From NCBI GenBank assembly GCA_030068145.1, contig JAPJBO010001095.1, positions 1 through 64,000 of the forward strand: DNA of 64,000 nt. Direction: 5' to 3'. Within the stretch, counting starts at the first letter, position 1; the number at the start of each line of letters is the position of its first letter. This stretch comes from Diplonema papillatum (Eukaryota > Euglenozoa > Diplonemea > Diplonemida > Diplonemidae). Below the pieces are notes generated by a model, which worked only from the letters and a program-made list of their open reading frames with translations, made no database searches and was not told the origin of the DNA. Made by a program: the position numbers and the translations under genes. Positions 1-13,297 of this stretch are shown one piece after another.

Positions 1-2915
1 GCCAGGACCTTTTCGAGGATGTGCTTGCCCATGTGGCACGGTAGGTTCGGTTTAGCCAGGTACGCAACAGATGCTGCTATCAGAGAAGCTTTGTCCTCTA
101 CGGACTCGCTCACAAGCGCCTCCAGCTGTCCCTTCAACAGGGTTTCCGCGTCCGAAATCGCGCAAGTCCGCAGCGATGCGATCGACTTCAGAGTCAGCGA
201 CACCTCCAAGAGCACAGCCAACTGCTGCCCTTCCTTGAGGACTTTTTTGAAGTAGTTCCCCCGCGTCTGCGCCCTGGCGCACTTGCCGGCGCCGTGCGCC
301 GCAGGCGCGACCGCCAGGTGCTCGCCGCCGGGTGGGGTGTACTTCGGCGGCTTCTCGTTTTTCTTCGCGGCTGGGGACTTTCCCTGGTCGTCTGGCGTGC
401 CCGGCGGCACGAAGCGCGAGAGCAGCTCGATGAGCTTCAGGACGGCCCAGCCGGTCTCGACGTAGGCGCTGCCGTTTGTCTTGAACTCTTCCGCGAGGTT
501 CTGCTCCGAGGCTGCGAGGTTCGAGATTTCGCGGAGGATCAGGCGGCACAGAAGCTTGAGGAAGTGCTTTCGGGTGAGGTACAGGCGGACCCAAAACGGG
601 TCGATCAGCGCCGCGAAGAGCTTGAAGAACGACGCCGGGCCCCCTTCGTCGGCCTCCATCGTCTTGTCGCTGCTGGCCGGGTACATGTCCGAGGTGCCCC
701 CGCCGTGCCGGCCTTCCTGCGCGGCGCGGGGCAGCGCTTCGCAGAGGATTTTCAGGAGACCGAAGTGCAACGTGACGTCGACGGCGGCGTGCTGCTCGAC
801 AGTCCGCGCCACCTGGGCCGCGACGCAGCCGCCGGCCGGAGACAGCAGCAGGTCGACGAGCCACGTCGGGTTGCGGACGACGCGCTTCAGGACGGGATCC
901 TTGTTGATGACCCACTTCGACAGCCACCGCCGACCGTACTTCGCCTCCAGTCTGGCTGCCTCCGAGTCTGTTCCCGCTGGCGGCGGGGCGACGGAGGCCG
1001 GCAGCTGCCCGCTCAGCAACAGCCCCGACACCGCCAGGGCCGGCTGGGCGATGGATTCGAGCAGGGACGGGACCGTCGAGACGTGCGAGGACGCCGTCAA
1101 AAAGACGCGGAGCAGCAGCGGGAGGCGCAGGTGCCACAAGCCGTCGCGGCACGCGGCGCACTTCGACAGCAGCAGCACGACCGAGTGCAGCAGCACCTTG
1201 TCCGCCACGTCTCGCGTGGCCGGCTCGAAGGCCTGCAGCAGCTGCGCGGCTGCTTTGTCGACGATCAACTTCGCCGCGTCCCTTCTGCCGAACTGCAGGG
1301 AGACAAGCAGCCCGCGCACCGCGAACCTCACCGACTCAGGGCCTTTGATCGCCGACACGTACAGATGATCGATGGAGTCGCCTTCAAACATGATGTGATT
1401 CACGGCTTCCCGGTGTGCTCCCAGAAGCTTCGTGCCCGCGTTGGCAAACAGACTAGCAAACTGGACCAACACGCCGTAGTGTTCCGGCAGAGCCACAACG
1501 CCCTTGTGTGCGCCGGGAGCCTGGCAGAGACCTGCGGTGGAAGATTCTACGACTGCCGGGTTGCTTCCCTCGCCTGCTGTCGTTGCCCCCGCTGAGGTTG
1601 TGTTGCCGGACGACGTGTACGCGAAGATCACGTTTCGCAGGGCGGTTACCCCTCGCAGCGAGCGTGCTAGCTGGTTGGAGACTTCCATGGAGCTGGCGTT
1701 GCAAAGAGACGCAAGGGCGACGAGGTTCGGATGCAGTTCGGGGTCGGCCTCGCTTGTCGCCTTCGCGTCGCGGTGCTGCTTGTCTTTGGCGGGCAGCGCC
1801 CGCCCGGCCTGCTGCTGGCGAGGAGACGGCGCCGAGCCGCCGGAGCCGGCGCGAAACTGCAGCGTGGAAGACAGGTGGTACGCGGTCGCCCGCAGGTCTG
1901 CCAGCTGCAGGGACAGCTGCTGGGTGACGTCGTTCTGCTCCTGCAGCGTCTCCGAGGCCCGCTCGCAGTCGGCCTCGTTTTTGAGCACGTCCGGCGACGC
2001 GCCCGTCTTGCACGTGAACGAGAAGTCTATGCGGCCGTAGCGGCACCAGCCGCACTCGTTGCAAAGGAACGCGTCGAGCTCTTCATGATTGATGTTGCGG
2101 CACTGCCGGCACTGGTACGCGTTCTCGTACTCGCAGTTCATGCACTGGCCGTGGCGATCGGTGATGATTTGGTTGCAAGACGGGCACGTGAGCGTCTCGG
2201 ACAGCTGGGCTGTCGTGTCGAAGTGAAACTCGGCGAAGTGGAGCTTCAAAGCCTGCGTCGTGACCAGCAGCGGGAGGTCGATGGCGGCCCGGGCGAGGAG
2301 CATCGGGTTCTCGACGGAGATGGTGCCGAGCAGCTGCCACGGGAACCCTTCCTCCCGCACGCCGCGCACGTCGGGCGAGTACGTGCTGCTGTGGTAGATT
2401 TCGACCGTTTTCGGCACCTTCGCCTGCTTGCACTCGGCGATGACGAGCGTCACCCGCTTGAGCTGCAGGGGGGAAGAGAGCCGCACGAATATGGTCGACG
2501 CCGCGTACTTCACGTCGCCGCCAAGCGAAGCCAGCGACGCGTCTGCGAGCCTGCTGGGGGCGAGCGAGCTGTCGTGGGGCCACGTGCCCTCGAGCAGGTG
2601 GCCCCTTGTGTTGCCCAGGACCTGCTCGAGGAGTTGGTAGAGGGACCCGCGGGGGTGGCACTGCAGGAGGAGGCAGATGTCGCGGACGCAGCGCGACACG
2701 AGGCGCGCCAGCCGCTCGGCGCGCGCCGAGCCGGCGGCGGGGCGCCGGGCGGCGAGGACGGCGAGCGTGTCGTGGCACAGCCGCAGCAGCGTCTCTGCGC
2801 CGCGCTGCCCGAAGCGCGCCGTCGCCGGCACCAGCTCCAGCAGCGCGTCGAGCACCGTTTCGGCGCGCCCGGCCAGCTTCTCCGCCGAAGCCGAAGCGGC
2901 GCCCGCCCGCGGGTC

Positions 2916-2946
<31 letters not shown>

Positions 2947-5900
2947 GACATCAGCAGCGACGGCGGCTCGTGCATGTGCGAGGGAGGGCGGGGGGGAGAA
3001 GCGACCGCGGCGTGCGACCCGGGAGCCGGGCTTGGCAGCGCAGGCAGCTTCGGCGGCGGGGCGGAGGAGGAGCCCATGCCGATCTCTTGCAGGAGCGACA
3101 GCGCCTCGTGGTGGTGCGAGGTGACGGCGTCGGCCGGCGTGGCCCTGGCCGTGAACGTCGTGTCGGGCAGCGCCTTCAGCAGGTAGTCCTGCGCCACGAA
3201 CCGCAAGAAGCTCGGCTTGAGGACGTTTTCAGTAATCACCGCCACCAGCCTGCTGCGGCGGGCACTTCTTTGCAGCAGTGCAGAAGCGAATTGTCCAGAC
3301 GTTTGCTTGCCGAGAGACGGTGCACGATCGTCGGTGGTGTCGTCACCAGACACGTCCAAAGCACGAGTGAGCAGAGCTAGCAGTCGCAATGCATGCATGG
3401 CAAGCTCGGCTGCGATGTTCTGTTTGAGCCATGTTGTGAGCACGGTGACCACGCCAGGCTCGTCTTCAGCGAACGATATCCAACAGTCGGGGCTGCTCGT
3501 CGCGATGGTTGACATCTCGTGGGCCGCTGCGTGGCTTTTGACCAGGTCCGTCACGTTGACGGGGACCTTCGGCTTCCGCGGCGCCTGGACCACCTGTTTC
3601 AAGACTTGGTACTCGCGGGTGAGGCCAGCTCGGCTGCGGAACTTGTTGCAGGCGGCCGGGCACCCGCCGCAGAGTAGGACGAAGAACTTCTTGATCTCGG
3701 CGTGGCAGAAGCCGAGCGCCTCGTTGCGGAGGGCGGCGTCGAGGCTCGCCTTCCACTGGTCCAGCTCCCGCAGCGCGCCGCCGATGTGCAGCGCGGCCGC
3801 CACCTGCAGCGCCGCGACCAGCGCGTGCCGCTTGGCCCCGGCAGGCAGCCCGGGCCCCGCGGCGGGCGGTGCGAGGAGGGGAGCGAGGGGGGCCGCGTTG
3901 TGGCAGATGTCGGCGGCCGCGTTCACGACGAGCGCGCGCGGGTGCGGCGGCGGCGGCGCGCCGCCGCGGCGCCCCGCCAGGGGCGTCTCCGCCGCGAACC
4001 CGCCGCCTCCCGCGGCCCCGCCGCGGCCCGCGGCTCCGCGGCGGCGGCGGGCGGGTTGGCCGGCAGCAGTCCGTCGGCCGCCGCCGCCGCCGCCGGGCCG
4101 GTCGCACGCCGGGACGTCGGCGGGGGCCCCGCCGCCGCGAGCAGCCGGAACGCCGCGGCCCGCAACCCGTCCTGCGCGCCGTCCGAACAGCACCGCGCGA
4201 CCGTCCGCATGAACGCGCCGAGCCGCAGCTTCTCGGGGTCGATCGGCTTGTCGACCGCAACGTCGCCACCACCACCCAGCGGCCCGTCGGGCGGCTGGGC
4301 GGTTTCCTGCGGTACTGCGGTGTACGCGTACAGCGACTCGCGCCCGCGTTCGATGCAAGTGAGTTGGAGGCACGGCGGGGCGAAGGACGCGCCGGACAGC
4401 ATCGCGAGGACCTTCAGCTGCAGGAATCCGACGTCGCCGAGGGCTGGTGGGGGGCTCTGTTTCGCGGGGGCACGGTCGAACTGCGCGAGGAGCGCGCGGG
4501 CGGCGGCGTCGACGGCCTCCTCCGCCTCCCGCACGGCGGCCGGCGGGGCAGCCTGCATGGGGTAGACGAGCCGGGCGACGACGCAGAGCATCGCGTTGTA
4601 GTACGCCGCCGACGGGTACCCGCCGAGGGCGTCGGCCTTCGGCTTGACGGCCAGCAAGTGCTTTGCCACCGTCGGGTACAGCGCCGGGGGCACCTTCGAG
4701 TCGGGGAGCAAACTCCGTATTGCGGACACGGCGGCCACTCGCACTTGGGGAAGGACGCTCAGCAGCGACGAGCTGAGCCTTGCCAGGGCGGCGGTGAGGC
4801 CTGCCTCGTCGTCGGCGGTGTGCGCGGTCACCAAGTCGAGGGCGGCCAGTAGATGCAGCGCGCTGAGCGCCGTGTCTTGCGGGATCGGCAGCTTCGAGGG
4901 ATCCGACACGCACGACGCGATGCTGGAATCCACGAGCTGGCGGAAGGCGGCGAGGGCGGCGGGGTCCGACGAAAGATACGCGGCCGCAACGTCGCGCTGG
5001 TGGAGAGTCGTGCACGCAGCGGCGATCGCGAGGAACATTTGGTTGTCCTCCGAACGCACCGAAGAACAAGCCAGCTCGAGCAGCGACGCCGCCATTCGCT
5101 TCCTGAACTCGGGGACGCTGTGCCGAGCTGCGGCGAACAAAGCATGCATGGCTGCCATGTTGCGCTCTGCCGCAATCAATGCTGACGACCCGTTGTTGCA
5201 GTGCTCGACCGACACCATGCTGGATATCCAGAGTTGTCTGATCGTGTTTTCGTGCAGGGCGAGGTGTTGCGTCGGTCGCTCTTTCCCACTTGCTTTGTCC
5301 TCTGTGACAGAAAGACACAAGCGCAAGCAATCAAGAGCTTCCTGCAGGACCATGTGAATCGACACAACCTCGGTCGGGGGTACCACAGGCCGCGGTTTCA
5401 CAACAGGTGCAGCAGGCATGGCCGCTGCTTTGCTCGCTTGGGGCTGGACTGCTTGCAGCGGCGAGCTGTGGCCGTGCTGTGCGTAGATGCTGTGGGAGTG
5501 TGAGATCGCTTCTTTCGCCTCGGTCTCAAGCCGGCGTCGGTGTGCGTTGCCTGTCAGTGAAGCTCGGCTGCTTACCAGGTTTTGAAGGATCGAATCGAGT
5601 GCCGAAGAGGCGGACGTAATAGGTGAGATGGGAGACGGGTCATGCGGACGACCGGCGGCGCCTGGGCCTGGGCCAGGGCCAGGGCCAGGGCCAGGGCCAG
5701 GGCCAGGGCCAGGGGCACGGTCTCTGTCGTATCTGTCGTAGCCGTATCTTTCGTATCTGTCGTACCTGCCTTCGTATCTCTCGTGGTCCTTGTCGATTTC
5801 GGGCGACATCCGGCCTTCGTCGTACCGAGACCGCGATGCCGTCGACACGCTTGTAAACAGCTCCACCTGGCGGAGGACAACGTCGGGGCCTGTCGTTGTG

Positions 5901-8900
5901 ACGCTCACTTCTACCCCCAGCTTCGCTGTCTTCAACGCCTCGCGGTGGGTCAAGACGAAGCCGACCCACCGTGTCTGTGTGTCGCCGGGCAAGGTTCGCG
6001 ACTGCGACGCGACCCGAATTGTCACGCTTTGCTCGTCCGCTGGGAGTTGGTGACACGCCGGGGATCTCGGCGCTTGGCCCTGCGCGGCACCGCCGCTCGG
6101 GGTGTGGGGGTCCGCAGGCGGCTTCTCTGCCGTTTGCTTCGACGGGGAGGTGGCGACTGGTTCCCTGGGGTCCTTCCCGGCCGACAGCCGCAGGCGCACG
6201 CCGCAGATGAGCGCGTCGGACGAGGCTTGAAGCACGAAGCGTGCGGCGGGACGGGCGTCGGCCATGCCGACCCCCAGGGACCCGGGTTGCCTGTCAGATG
6301 AAATAGCTTTCGAAAGAGGGGAAAGCCCGATGGTAGGTGGCGACGTCGACCTTTGCGACAACGGAGACAGCGGAGGAGAGCTGCACGGGCTAACACCCGG
6401 TGTCTGCAAACCTTTCAATGGCGGCGAGACGGAGCCATGTTCGCTCGGACCGCGGGAGACGCCTCGCGTGTAAGAGATTACCACACACGTCACATCCGAT
6501 GCATCTGCCAGCTTGTCCTTGTCTTCAGCAGAAACACCGACACCTCGAGTGATATTCCAACCCCCACGTCCCAAAGGGATCAAGTCCTCCCATACATTGA
6601 GAGGAACCGTCGATGGTACATCAGAACGCGATGTGTTCGGTCCGCCCCACTTCGCATCAAATGCGGTCATGGCCACCAATGTGTTGGACGGGATCGCATC
6701 GAAAGGCGCTGTTTTAGGCAGCGGCCGCCCGTGCAGCAACGCTTCGTACGAGCCATCGGGCGGGTGGTCCTGTTCCGGCGGGTCGTCGGCTTTGTCCGCT
6801 CTGTCTTGCGACGGTTCGGCGCGGCCGCCGGACTTCGCGGCCGGGCGGCGTGTCTTCGGACGAAGGATCGGCCGGTTGATGATACCCGCGTTTCTCTGCT
6901 TCTCCAAGTTTGCGACTTGTCGTTCGGACGGAGTCGGTTGGCCTTGCATGACGTCAGCTATGTTAGCCTTGTCAAGAGGATAGAAGGCGACAGTGCCGTT
7001 CTCCAAGGAAACGATCAAAGCTGCATCGCCAGGCATTCCCCCACGTTGATGCTGCTGTGTAGCACGACTCGACGCTGCAGCGGCTGAACTGCTGCCTCGA
7101 TGCCGGACCAAACCTAGGCCTTCAATGTGAGTCGTGGCGCCGCCACTTGCCGTGTGGAAGTCGTGGGCTTCAATTATGATCGACTGCTTGCTTTTGTTGA
7201 AGCTGAACACGCCCATCAGCGCGCCGTCGTTCAAAATGCACGCCATGACGCCAGGCACCCCTGGCAGCTCCGTCCAGTAGTTGATGGTCCAGACGGATTG
7301 CTCCGAAGACGAACTCGGCAGCTGCACACAATTTTCGAGCACTTCGCGCTCGAAATTCCACTTCGCCACAATCGACTTTCCGATGGTCCAACCAACGCAC
7401 AGAACGCCGATGCTGTTGCTGTAGTGCAGGCTGCAACCAGAGTCGCCAGTGAGATGCGATGGGATTTCGACGAGATTTGTCAAGTAGAAAGGGCCGCCGT
7501 CCGAGTCGCCTGAAGTCATTTTCTGGTGGTACACCTGGCCACTCGACGCGGAAGCCAGAAGTGTCGTGGTGCCGTTGACATCCTGGGCGAAGGTGGCAGC
7601 CGCGATGTCGTCCTGAAGAAGCATGTAGTTGTGGATGGGGCAGAACAAGTCTTTGGACAGGTCGAACACTTTCACGAACTTCGTCGTGACAACTGCGAGC
7701 AGAACGTGGGAGCCAGGCACCCAAGTGCAGTGGATGATGTGGGTGTGCCCATTGAGCATGCTGAGGGCGAGCCGCGGCGAAAGCTGGCTTGTGACAACAC
7801 CGCCGGACACAACGAAGACTTGGACGCTGTGAATCCCGTACACAGCCAGGTACATCCCATTCTCGGGGTGAATCGCCATTCCTATGATTTTGAAGCGCAG
7901 AGTGTTCCGAGCCAGAACGGTTAGCTCTGGCTTCGCGTCGCCTCTTCGTGGAGGGGACATGCTGTGTGTCGCAAATGAACTGCTCTCTTCGCATATGAGA
8001 AGGTACTGGCTCCGGTCCACGACGGCGAACCAACCGCAAACGCTGGTGGCACACACGTGGCGAGTCAGGACTCGCGACTGGAGAAGGTTGATTTCATAGT
8101 GCGGCATCGCGTCGTACTCGAGGCGTCCGTCCACGGCTGCTTCAATGTACGCCGCGCTCTCGGGTACGAGCAGGTACTTCGCGACGGTATCTGCCTGCCA
8201 GCCGTCACCGCAAAGCACACTCCTTTCCGTCGTGCTCTCTTTGACGTGCTTCTCGGCTGCTGTTCGCAGGGCGCGCTCTGCCACCGGCAGTGCGCTTGTC
8301 ACGCAGGCCTCTAAGAGCTGCAAGAGTCCGTTCATTTGCAAGATGTCGCCGTGGCTGAGTGTGAAGTCCGCCGGGAGGGTTATCTGTTTCGCCTTGCCAG
8401 AAGGCGGTGCGTGAAACAGAGCCAAGACGAACAAGTCCATCGCTTCGCGTGGCAGGACGCCTTTTCTCTCCGGAATTTTGGTGGACCCGATTGCAGGGAG
8501 CGCGGCGCCTTTTGTATCGCAGTAGGCGGGTATGCACCCGGCATACTCAACGTCGTAGCCGAGCTTCCGATGGCAGTGCTCGGCACACCAACTGCATGCA
8601 CCCTTGCGCTCTGACGGGTATGTGGAGTAGCAAAGGTACCAGTGCATCATAATGTACTCCTCCTTCGTTCGAGCGAAGGAGCAGCCGCAACCAGTTTCGT
8701 AGCGGTGCGTGAGAGGAGCTGCTGCAAGGCAAGCAGGCACTGGGTACGTGGCTGTGGGTACCAGGCCCGAAGTGCTGCGGAGGGTGCGGTTGCAAAACTT
8801 CAGCGTGACAAGCACCTCCGCGAGAGCCGCTGCCGGTTTCGTGAACCAGCCTTTGCTGTCCACCCGCACGACGCCTGCCAGCGAGGCTCGGACAAACTCC

Positions 8901-11900
8901 AGGAGAGGGAGGAGCGAGGACAGCTTCCAGTCATCAGCGCTCCCGTCGACACCCTTCTTCAACGTGTCAACCACGGCGGCGAGAAGGGCCACCTCTGCGC
9001 CTCCTGTGCACACTTCTGCGCACGCGGTCAAGTAGGCGAAGCTGTTCTCTCCCTGCAAGCAGTCTGGGACGCCGTCGATCAAGCACTTCCGGCACAGCGC
9101 CGTAAGCTCTCTGTCGCCTGCGATCGTCGCGCAGATCCACCTTTTCACCAAAGCGGCCATGCTGGTGGCGAGCTCCGTGTTGTCCTCCAAGCAGCCGCCT
9201 GGATCCGACTTGGCGCCAACCTTCCCATTCAGAAGCACGCGCAGCTTGTTGGTGTCGGTGGCGATAATCTTTCTCAGCACTTCGCGCTGGATAGCGATAC
9301 CCACAGGGCGATCCAATGCAGACATGGCGAATTTCAGCAACTCCTTGCCCAACAGAGTTGGGCCTGCTTGGGGTAACAACGACGCCATGATGCGAATGAT
9401 GTCCTTTTCGAGCGAGGATGGAGGAACGAGCGCTGCCCGGAGTCGCTTGTGCTCGGTCGCAGACGACAGGACGAGGGCGGCGGTGGCCGGTCTGTCCGCG
9501 AAGAGAACCTGGCTGGTGCGCTCTCGCATCGCCGCGTCGGCAAAAATCTCGACGCAGCTTTTGCTAGCGAGAGGAGTCGCGAGCAGCCACGCGGCTACGT
9601 CGCGAAGCGAGGCTTCGAGGGTGTGCACCGCCGCAGGCTTCTCAAGCACCAGCTTCAAAGCGCGGTGGGTCTTCTGCAGGCGCCACACGGACACCACACT
9701 AGGCAGGTCGGGAAGCTTGATGAGGGAAGCTGAACGGTACGCAGCATCAGAAACAGTGCTTCCATCCAAAGGGATGGTGCTGTACACTGCCGTGGTGTGC
9801 AAAGTGAGGAGGGATTGCAGCAGAGGGAAAGACGCTTCCGACAAGCCTTGGGATGCTTGCAGCGCAGTGTCAAGCAGTGGAAACAGAGTGCCCAATGCTA
9901 CTGCTGCGCAAAACAATGGAGCGCTTTGCGAAGGTTTGCAGATTAGGCGCGCCGATGCGTGCCGCACAAACGTTTGAAGGTCTGACGGGCTGTTCATAGA
10001 TAGCTTATCGACAGCCGCGGACAGGTGGGGGAACCAATCACGCGCGTGCAACTGTTCAGCCGCTGTTCGTGCACTGGCCAACGCCGCAAATTTTCGCGAC
10101 TTTGGGATTTCGCCTGCGAAGGTAACGCCTTCGGGAAGTGCAGGGAGCACAGCTTCGTGTTCGCTTTGATGTATCAGCAGACGCAATACGGCAGAGCTGA
10201 CACTATGGCCGCCTTCAAGACAAGCTGTGACGCAGTCGATTTCTTGGGAAGAAGTCGTTCCTTGATGAACTATGTCTTCGATCATCCATTTGTGCGCCAG
10301 CGATAGTTTTTCGAGTGCCTTGATCAGAATGTGCAGGGCAGTCGCTACTTCATCGGTTTTGGCGGAGAGGTTTGGGATTTTCGCGTGTTTGCTGGTGGGA
10401 GAAGCGACTGTTTTCTTGTCAATGTCACGAGCTTTCAACAATCGCTCTTGCGCAGGCCGCCCCCGCTGCGACAGCAATCCTACCTCTGGCTCGTGGGCCA
10501 GCTCGCGGCGCAGAGGACCATCGCTTGTGTGCACTGCGGTACTGCTACTGGATTTTGCAGGCGGCGACGCCGGTTCCAGGTGCTGGTGCGTCCACCTTTG
10601 CAGGAGGAGTAGGCACAGATGAATTTCTTCCACGCCCGTTTGCCACTCGAATGCGCTGTCGTCCACCACTGCACTAATCAGTCTCAACACTGATGAGAGG
10701 CTCGGCGGCATGTCATCGCGAAGCAACAAAGCTAGGAGGCATGCGTGGCGGGTCGCAGTATCTGAAGGTGGCTGCTCGTGTGCTGCCGACAGTTTCGATA
10801 CGAATGAGTCAGGAGCACCCCAGAAGAGGTGAGTTGTCGCTTGCATCAAGTTGTAGAGGCCTTGTCGCTCCTCGAGGTCCAGTGAAGCCGGCCTCGATGC
10901 TCGCCGGCACAAGTCGAGCAATACGGGCAGGGTGGCTGCGACGACATCCGAAAAAAGCGACGAATCAACGTCTAACGGCGCTGAAGCAGTGAGCACATAA
11001 TCGGGAGTAACAATCTGGTTCGACGAACTACCGTCCGAGCCGGCATACTGCACGTGACCCGATGATCGACCTACGGCGTTGACAAGCGCTGACCGCACTG
11101 CAGATGTCCGCAAAGGAGCCAACAGAGCTGTGTAAGCAGGAGGCAAAGGTGTAGAAGTGTTAAGCTCCACTGGCTCTGAGAGCAACGCGATTCGGCGCGA
11201 CACAACAGCTTCAGGTAACGCGCCTTCGCTAACCATGCACAAGTGAAGGAGCCTGGTGGCTTGTCCGATGACCGCGTACATTGTAGAGTGCGTAGCAGCC
11301 GTGTGCACAGCTCGGGCCAAGTGGTTGCAGGCCCACTGCTTGGTTTCCGGTGATGATCGGTGCACCAGGAACTCCAAGAAAGTCAGCATGTTCGCGCTGA
11401 TGCATTCCTCAGATGACCGGACGTGCTTAATGGCAGGAGCTGCGGCGGGTGCTGTCGCGACTGGTTGCGCGATTAGGTTGCAGAACGAACTCCAAATGGT
11501 GCGAGTAAACACTTCAGCAGGTTCACTTGCGCCGGTTTTCATCGCAGTTATCAACACGAGGCTGGTAAAATGCAGGATGACCCACGGCACAGCTGTTGCG
11601 GTGACGGGAGGCTGCGTGTCTGCCACCAGGAAGTGCTCTCTGCTGAGGATTTCGAGAACAGGAGCGAGGTTGAAGGGTGGCAGGGGAGTGTCTTCACACA
11701 ACCCGAAGATAGCATCAACGAGGTTGCCCGCCGCTGCCGCAACTGTCGGTGAATGCCTAGCAGAAAGGGACAGAAGCCGCAGGATGTGGGGCACGATGGT
11801 GTCTGGAAGAGGCGCACCGGACACTTGGACGACGACAGACAAGAACTCAAACGATGCGGCGGCGGTGCGCTCGGAGAAGATGCCTTTGCCGCAGCGAGCT

Positions 11901-13159
11901 TCGTCGGAGGTCTCCACGAACAGGACTCGCGCCGCAAATGTGAGGGTGTTGAGCACTGCCTTGCCAGTACCGAGCGCGCCCGGGAGTAGCTTATCGCAGA
12001 CTTCCTCAGAGGCACCTTGCAGTGGCGGCAGCTCGCTTGCAGGATGCATGCTACTAACTCGGATCGGAACCGCGTCGAGAATTGCCTTAACCACCGGCAG
12101 CCATTCTCTCCGTGGTCCTGAGTGCCAGACAGGCAAGTGTTCTCCGGTGGCTTCTGTTACCAGGGCAAAGGCGGTGGAAGCAGTCTCGTCCGAAGCCAGC
12201 ACGCATGCTGTGAGGATCTCAAGGCAAAATGTAGCCTGCGCTGCGGCCTCCGTAGATAGCTGAGCCCCACTGTCGTCGGTAAGCAAGTAAAACCACCGTG
12301 TGGCCACATCCAACACACAAGCGGTGCCCGGTGCAGCAGATGCGGCAACGGCGGCAGCCAGCAACGACCGAAGGAGTGCGGTTGTCCGAGTGTGCGGCGT
12401 GGCTTCGACGGTTCGCAAGACCGCTTCAATGTATTCAGTCCGCTCCGGCACGATGAGGGCCGCGACGCGGACGAGCACTGCCACTGCTGCAGAGGAAGAC
12501 GGGACGGACAGCCAAGCAGGCAATTGCTGTGCAAGAAACAGGGCGACTTGCGCTTCGCCGCCGAAGGCCGCGACGAACCCGACGACGCCCGCCTGTCGAG
12601 CTGCCCCGGCTTGCGCCCACTTCCCCGACTTTTCCGGGTTGGCGGTTTGCGACAGATAATCGCGCACTTCGTGCGGCATGTTCGAAGACGCGGGCATTCC
12701 TTCAGCGGTGCTCGAAGAGGAAGGGCGCGAGGCATAGTCAAAAGGGACGGTGAATATGGAGGACAGCAAGCTGCCCACCGCGTTGAGCAGGGGGGCTTCT
12801 GGGTGGACCTGGGTGCTCAGTATCTTCGCCGCAAGCCCGGCGGCCACCGCGGAAAGCGAGCAAAGCTCGATCGGGACCTTCTTCCCCCAATTCGGGACTT
12901 CGAGGTACAGCTGCACCAGCTTGAGTAGCCACTGCGTGGCGGCGCACCCCCGCTCGGTCGCGTACTCCCGGCAGTCTACGTGCGCCCATCCTTTGACGAC
13001 GTGCAGCAGCTCAGGGATGTTCTGGACAGCATCCGACAAGCTCTCGCTGGGCACCCTGCCCTCTGCCAACCGCGTCAGACCGAGCTCGCCATTCTTCGGG
13101 CCTTTATCGGCAGCCTTCTTTTCTCCCAAGAGCCAAGCCACTGAATCTCCATTATCCAT
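1..13159 (-). CDS. UBR4: UBR4/BIG-like giant E3 ubiquitin ligase, 3' partial
   Basis: About 4,386 codons lie in the window and the 3' end is cut off by the left edge; human UBR4 is about 5,180 residues, so several hundred C-terminal residues, including the expected E2-binding hemi-RING region, are missing. Two parts support the call. A UBR-box-like Cys/His region lies at bases 8515-8700 (about residues 1490-1548). A cysteine cluster at 2030-2175 reads CxxC, then CMNCEYENAYQCRQCRNIN, then FLCNECGWCRYGR, and strongly resembles the conserved UBR4 zinc region. The rest is alpha-helical-repeat-like, with disordered inserts: a Pro-Gly run at 5660-5714 and ten Gln at 2916-2945. Family members recognise N-degrons and other substrates. 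I chose the Met at 13159 because a pyrimidine-rich AG lies 70 bases upstream; a Met at 13297 is also in frame. The frame changes once near 4.0-4.15 kb. The UBR box lacks some usual ligands. Family call is firm, exact activity is not. Confidence 0.87.
2916..2945 (-). repeat. CAG repeat encoding ten glutamines in the UBR4-like gene
   Basis: Nine CAG codons and one CAA codon in frame form a short polyglutamine tract, in a Pro/Ser/His-rich, probably disordered segment upstream of the conserved zinc cluster. Confidence 0.95.
3960..4150 (-). other. Reading-frame break inside the UBR4-like gene
   Basis: From 13159 down to about 4.1 kb the gene reads in one minus frame, which then runs into Arg-rich sequence and a stop at 3923. 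From about 4.05 kb to the left edge a different minus frame is open and carries clear UBR4 sequence. The switch lies in a run of GCC/GGC-type codons (Ala/Pro/Gly-rich linker), where a one-base sequencing or assembly indel is easy. A true mutation, a tiny intron or programmed frameshifting are alternatives I rate lower. Confidence 0.75.
5660..5714 (-). repeat. Hexanucleotide minisatellite encoding a Pro-Gly run
   Basis: About eight tandem copies of a 6-bp GC-rich unit (GGCCAG on the plus strand) encode an alternating Pro-Gly run. It follows an Arg/Tyr/Asp-rich stretch with repeated RYDRYERYGYDRYDRD-like motifs. Both look disordered and length-variable. Confidence 0.93.
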
Positions 13160-13224
13160 GTATGGCTGCACGGCTTTATCTTCGTGTTGTTGGGGACGCC
13201 CCCTCCCCCACCCTACCCTCTCTT

Positions 13225-13245
13225 CGTCGCTGCAGAAAAGGTAAT
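13225..13245 (-). promoter_or_regulatory. Candidate splice acceptor upstream of the UBR4-like gene
   Basis: On the minus strand a CTTTTCTGCAG sequence ends at 13230, giving a pyrimidine-rich AG 70 bases before the Met at 13159. If the organism trans-splices, as Euglenozoa do, this would be the spliced-leader site and would exclude the upstream Met at 13297. This is inference from the motif alone. Confidence 0.35.
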
Positions 13246-13297
13246 TTGGAACGAGAGGATTGTAGATGTTTCGTGGCGACATGTGGTGTGAGTTCAT

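Noticed and set aside
52-4565. Arg/Ala/Pro-rich ORFs on both strands in the UBR4 3' region
   Set aside because: Shadows caused by high GC. The third minus frame is open throughout and carries UBR4 sequence.
13160-13297. Extra 46 N-terminal residues on the UBR4-like protein
   Set aside because: In frame, but they span a good splice-acceptor-like AG and are not conserved in character. The Met at 13159 is preferred.
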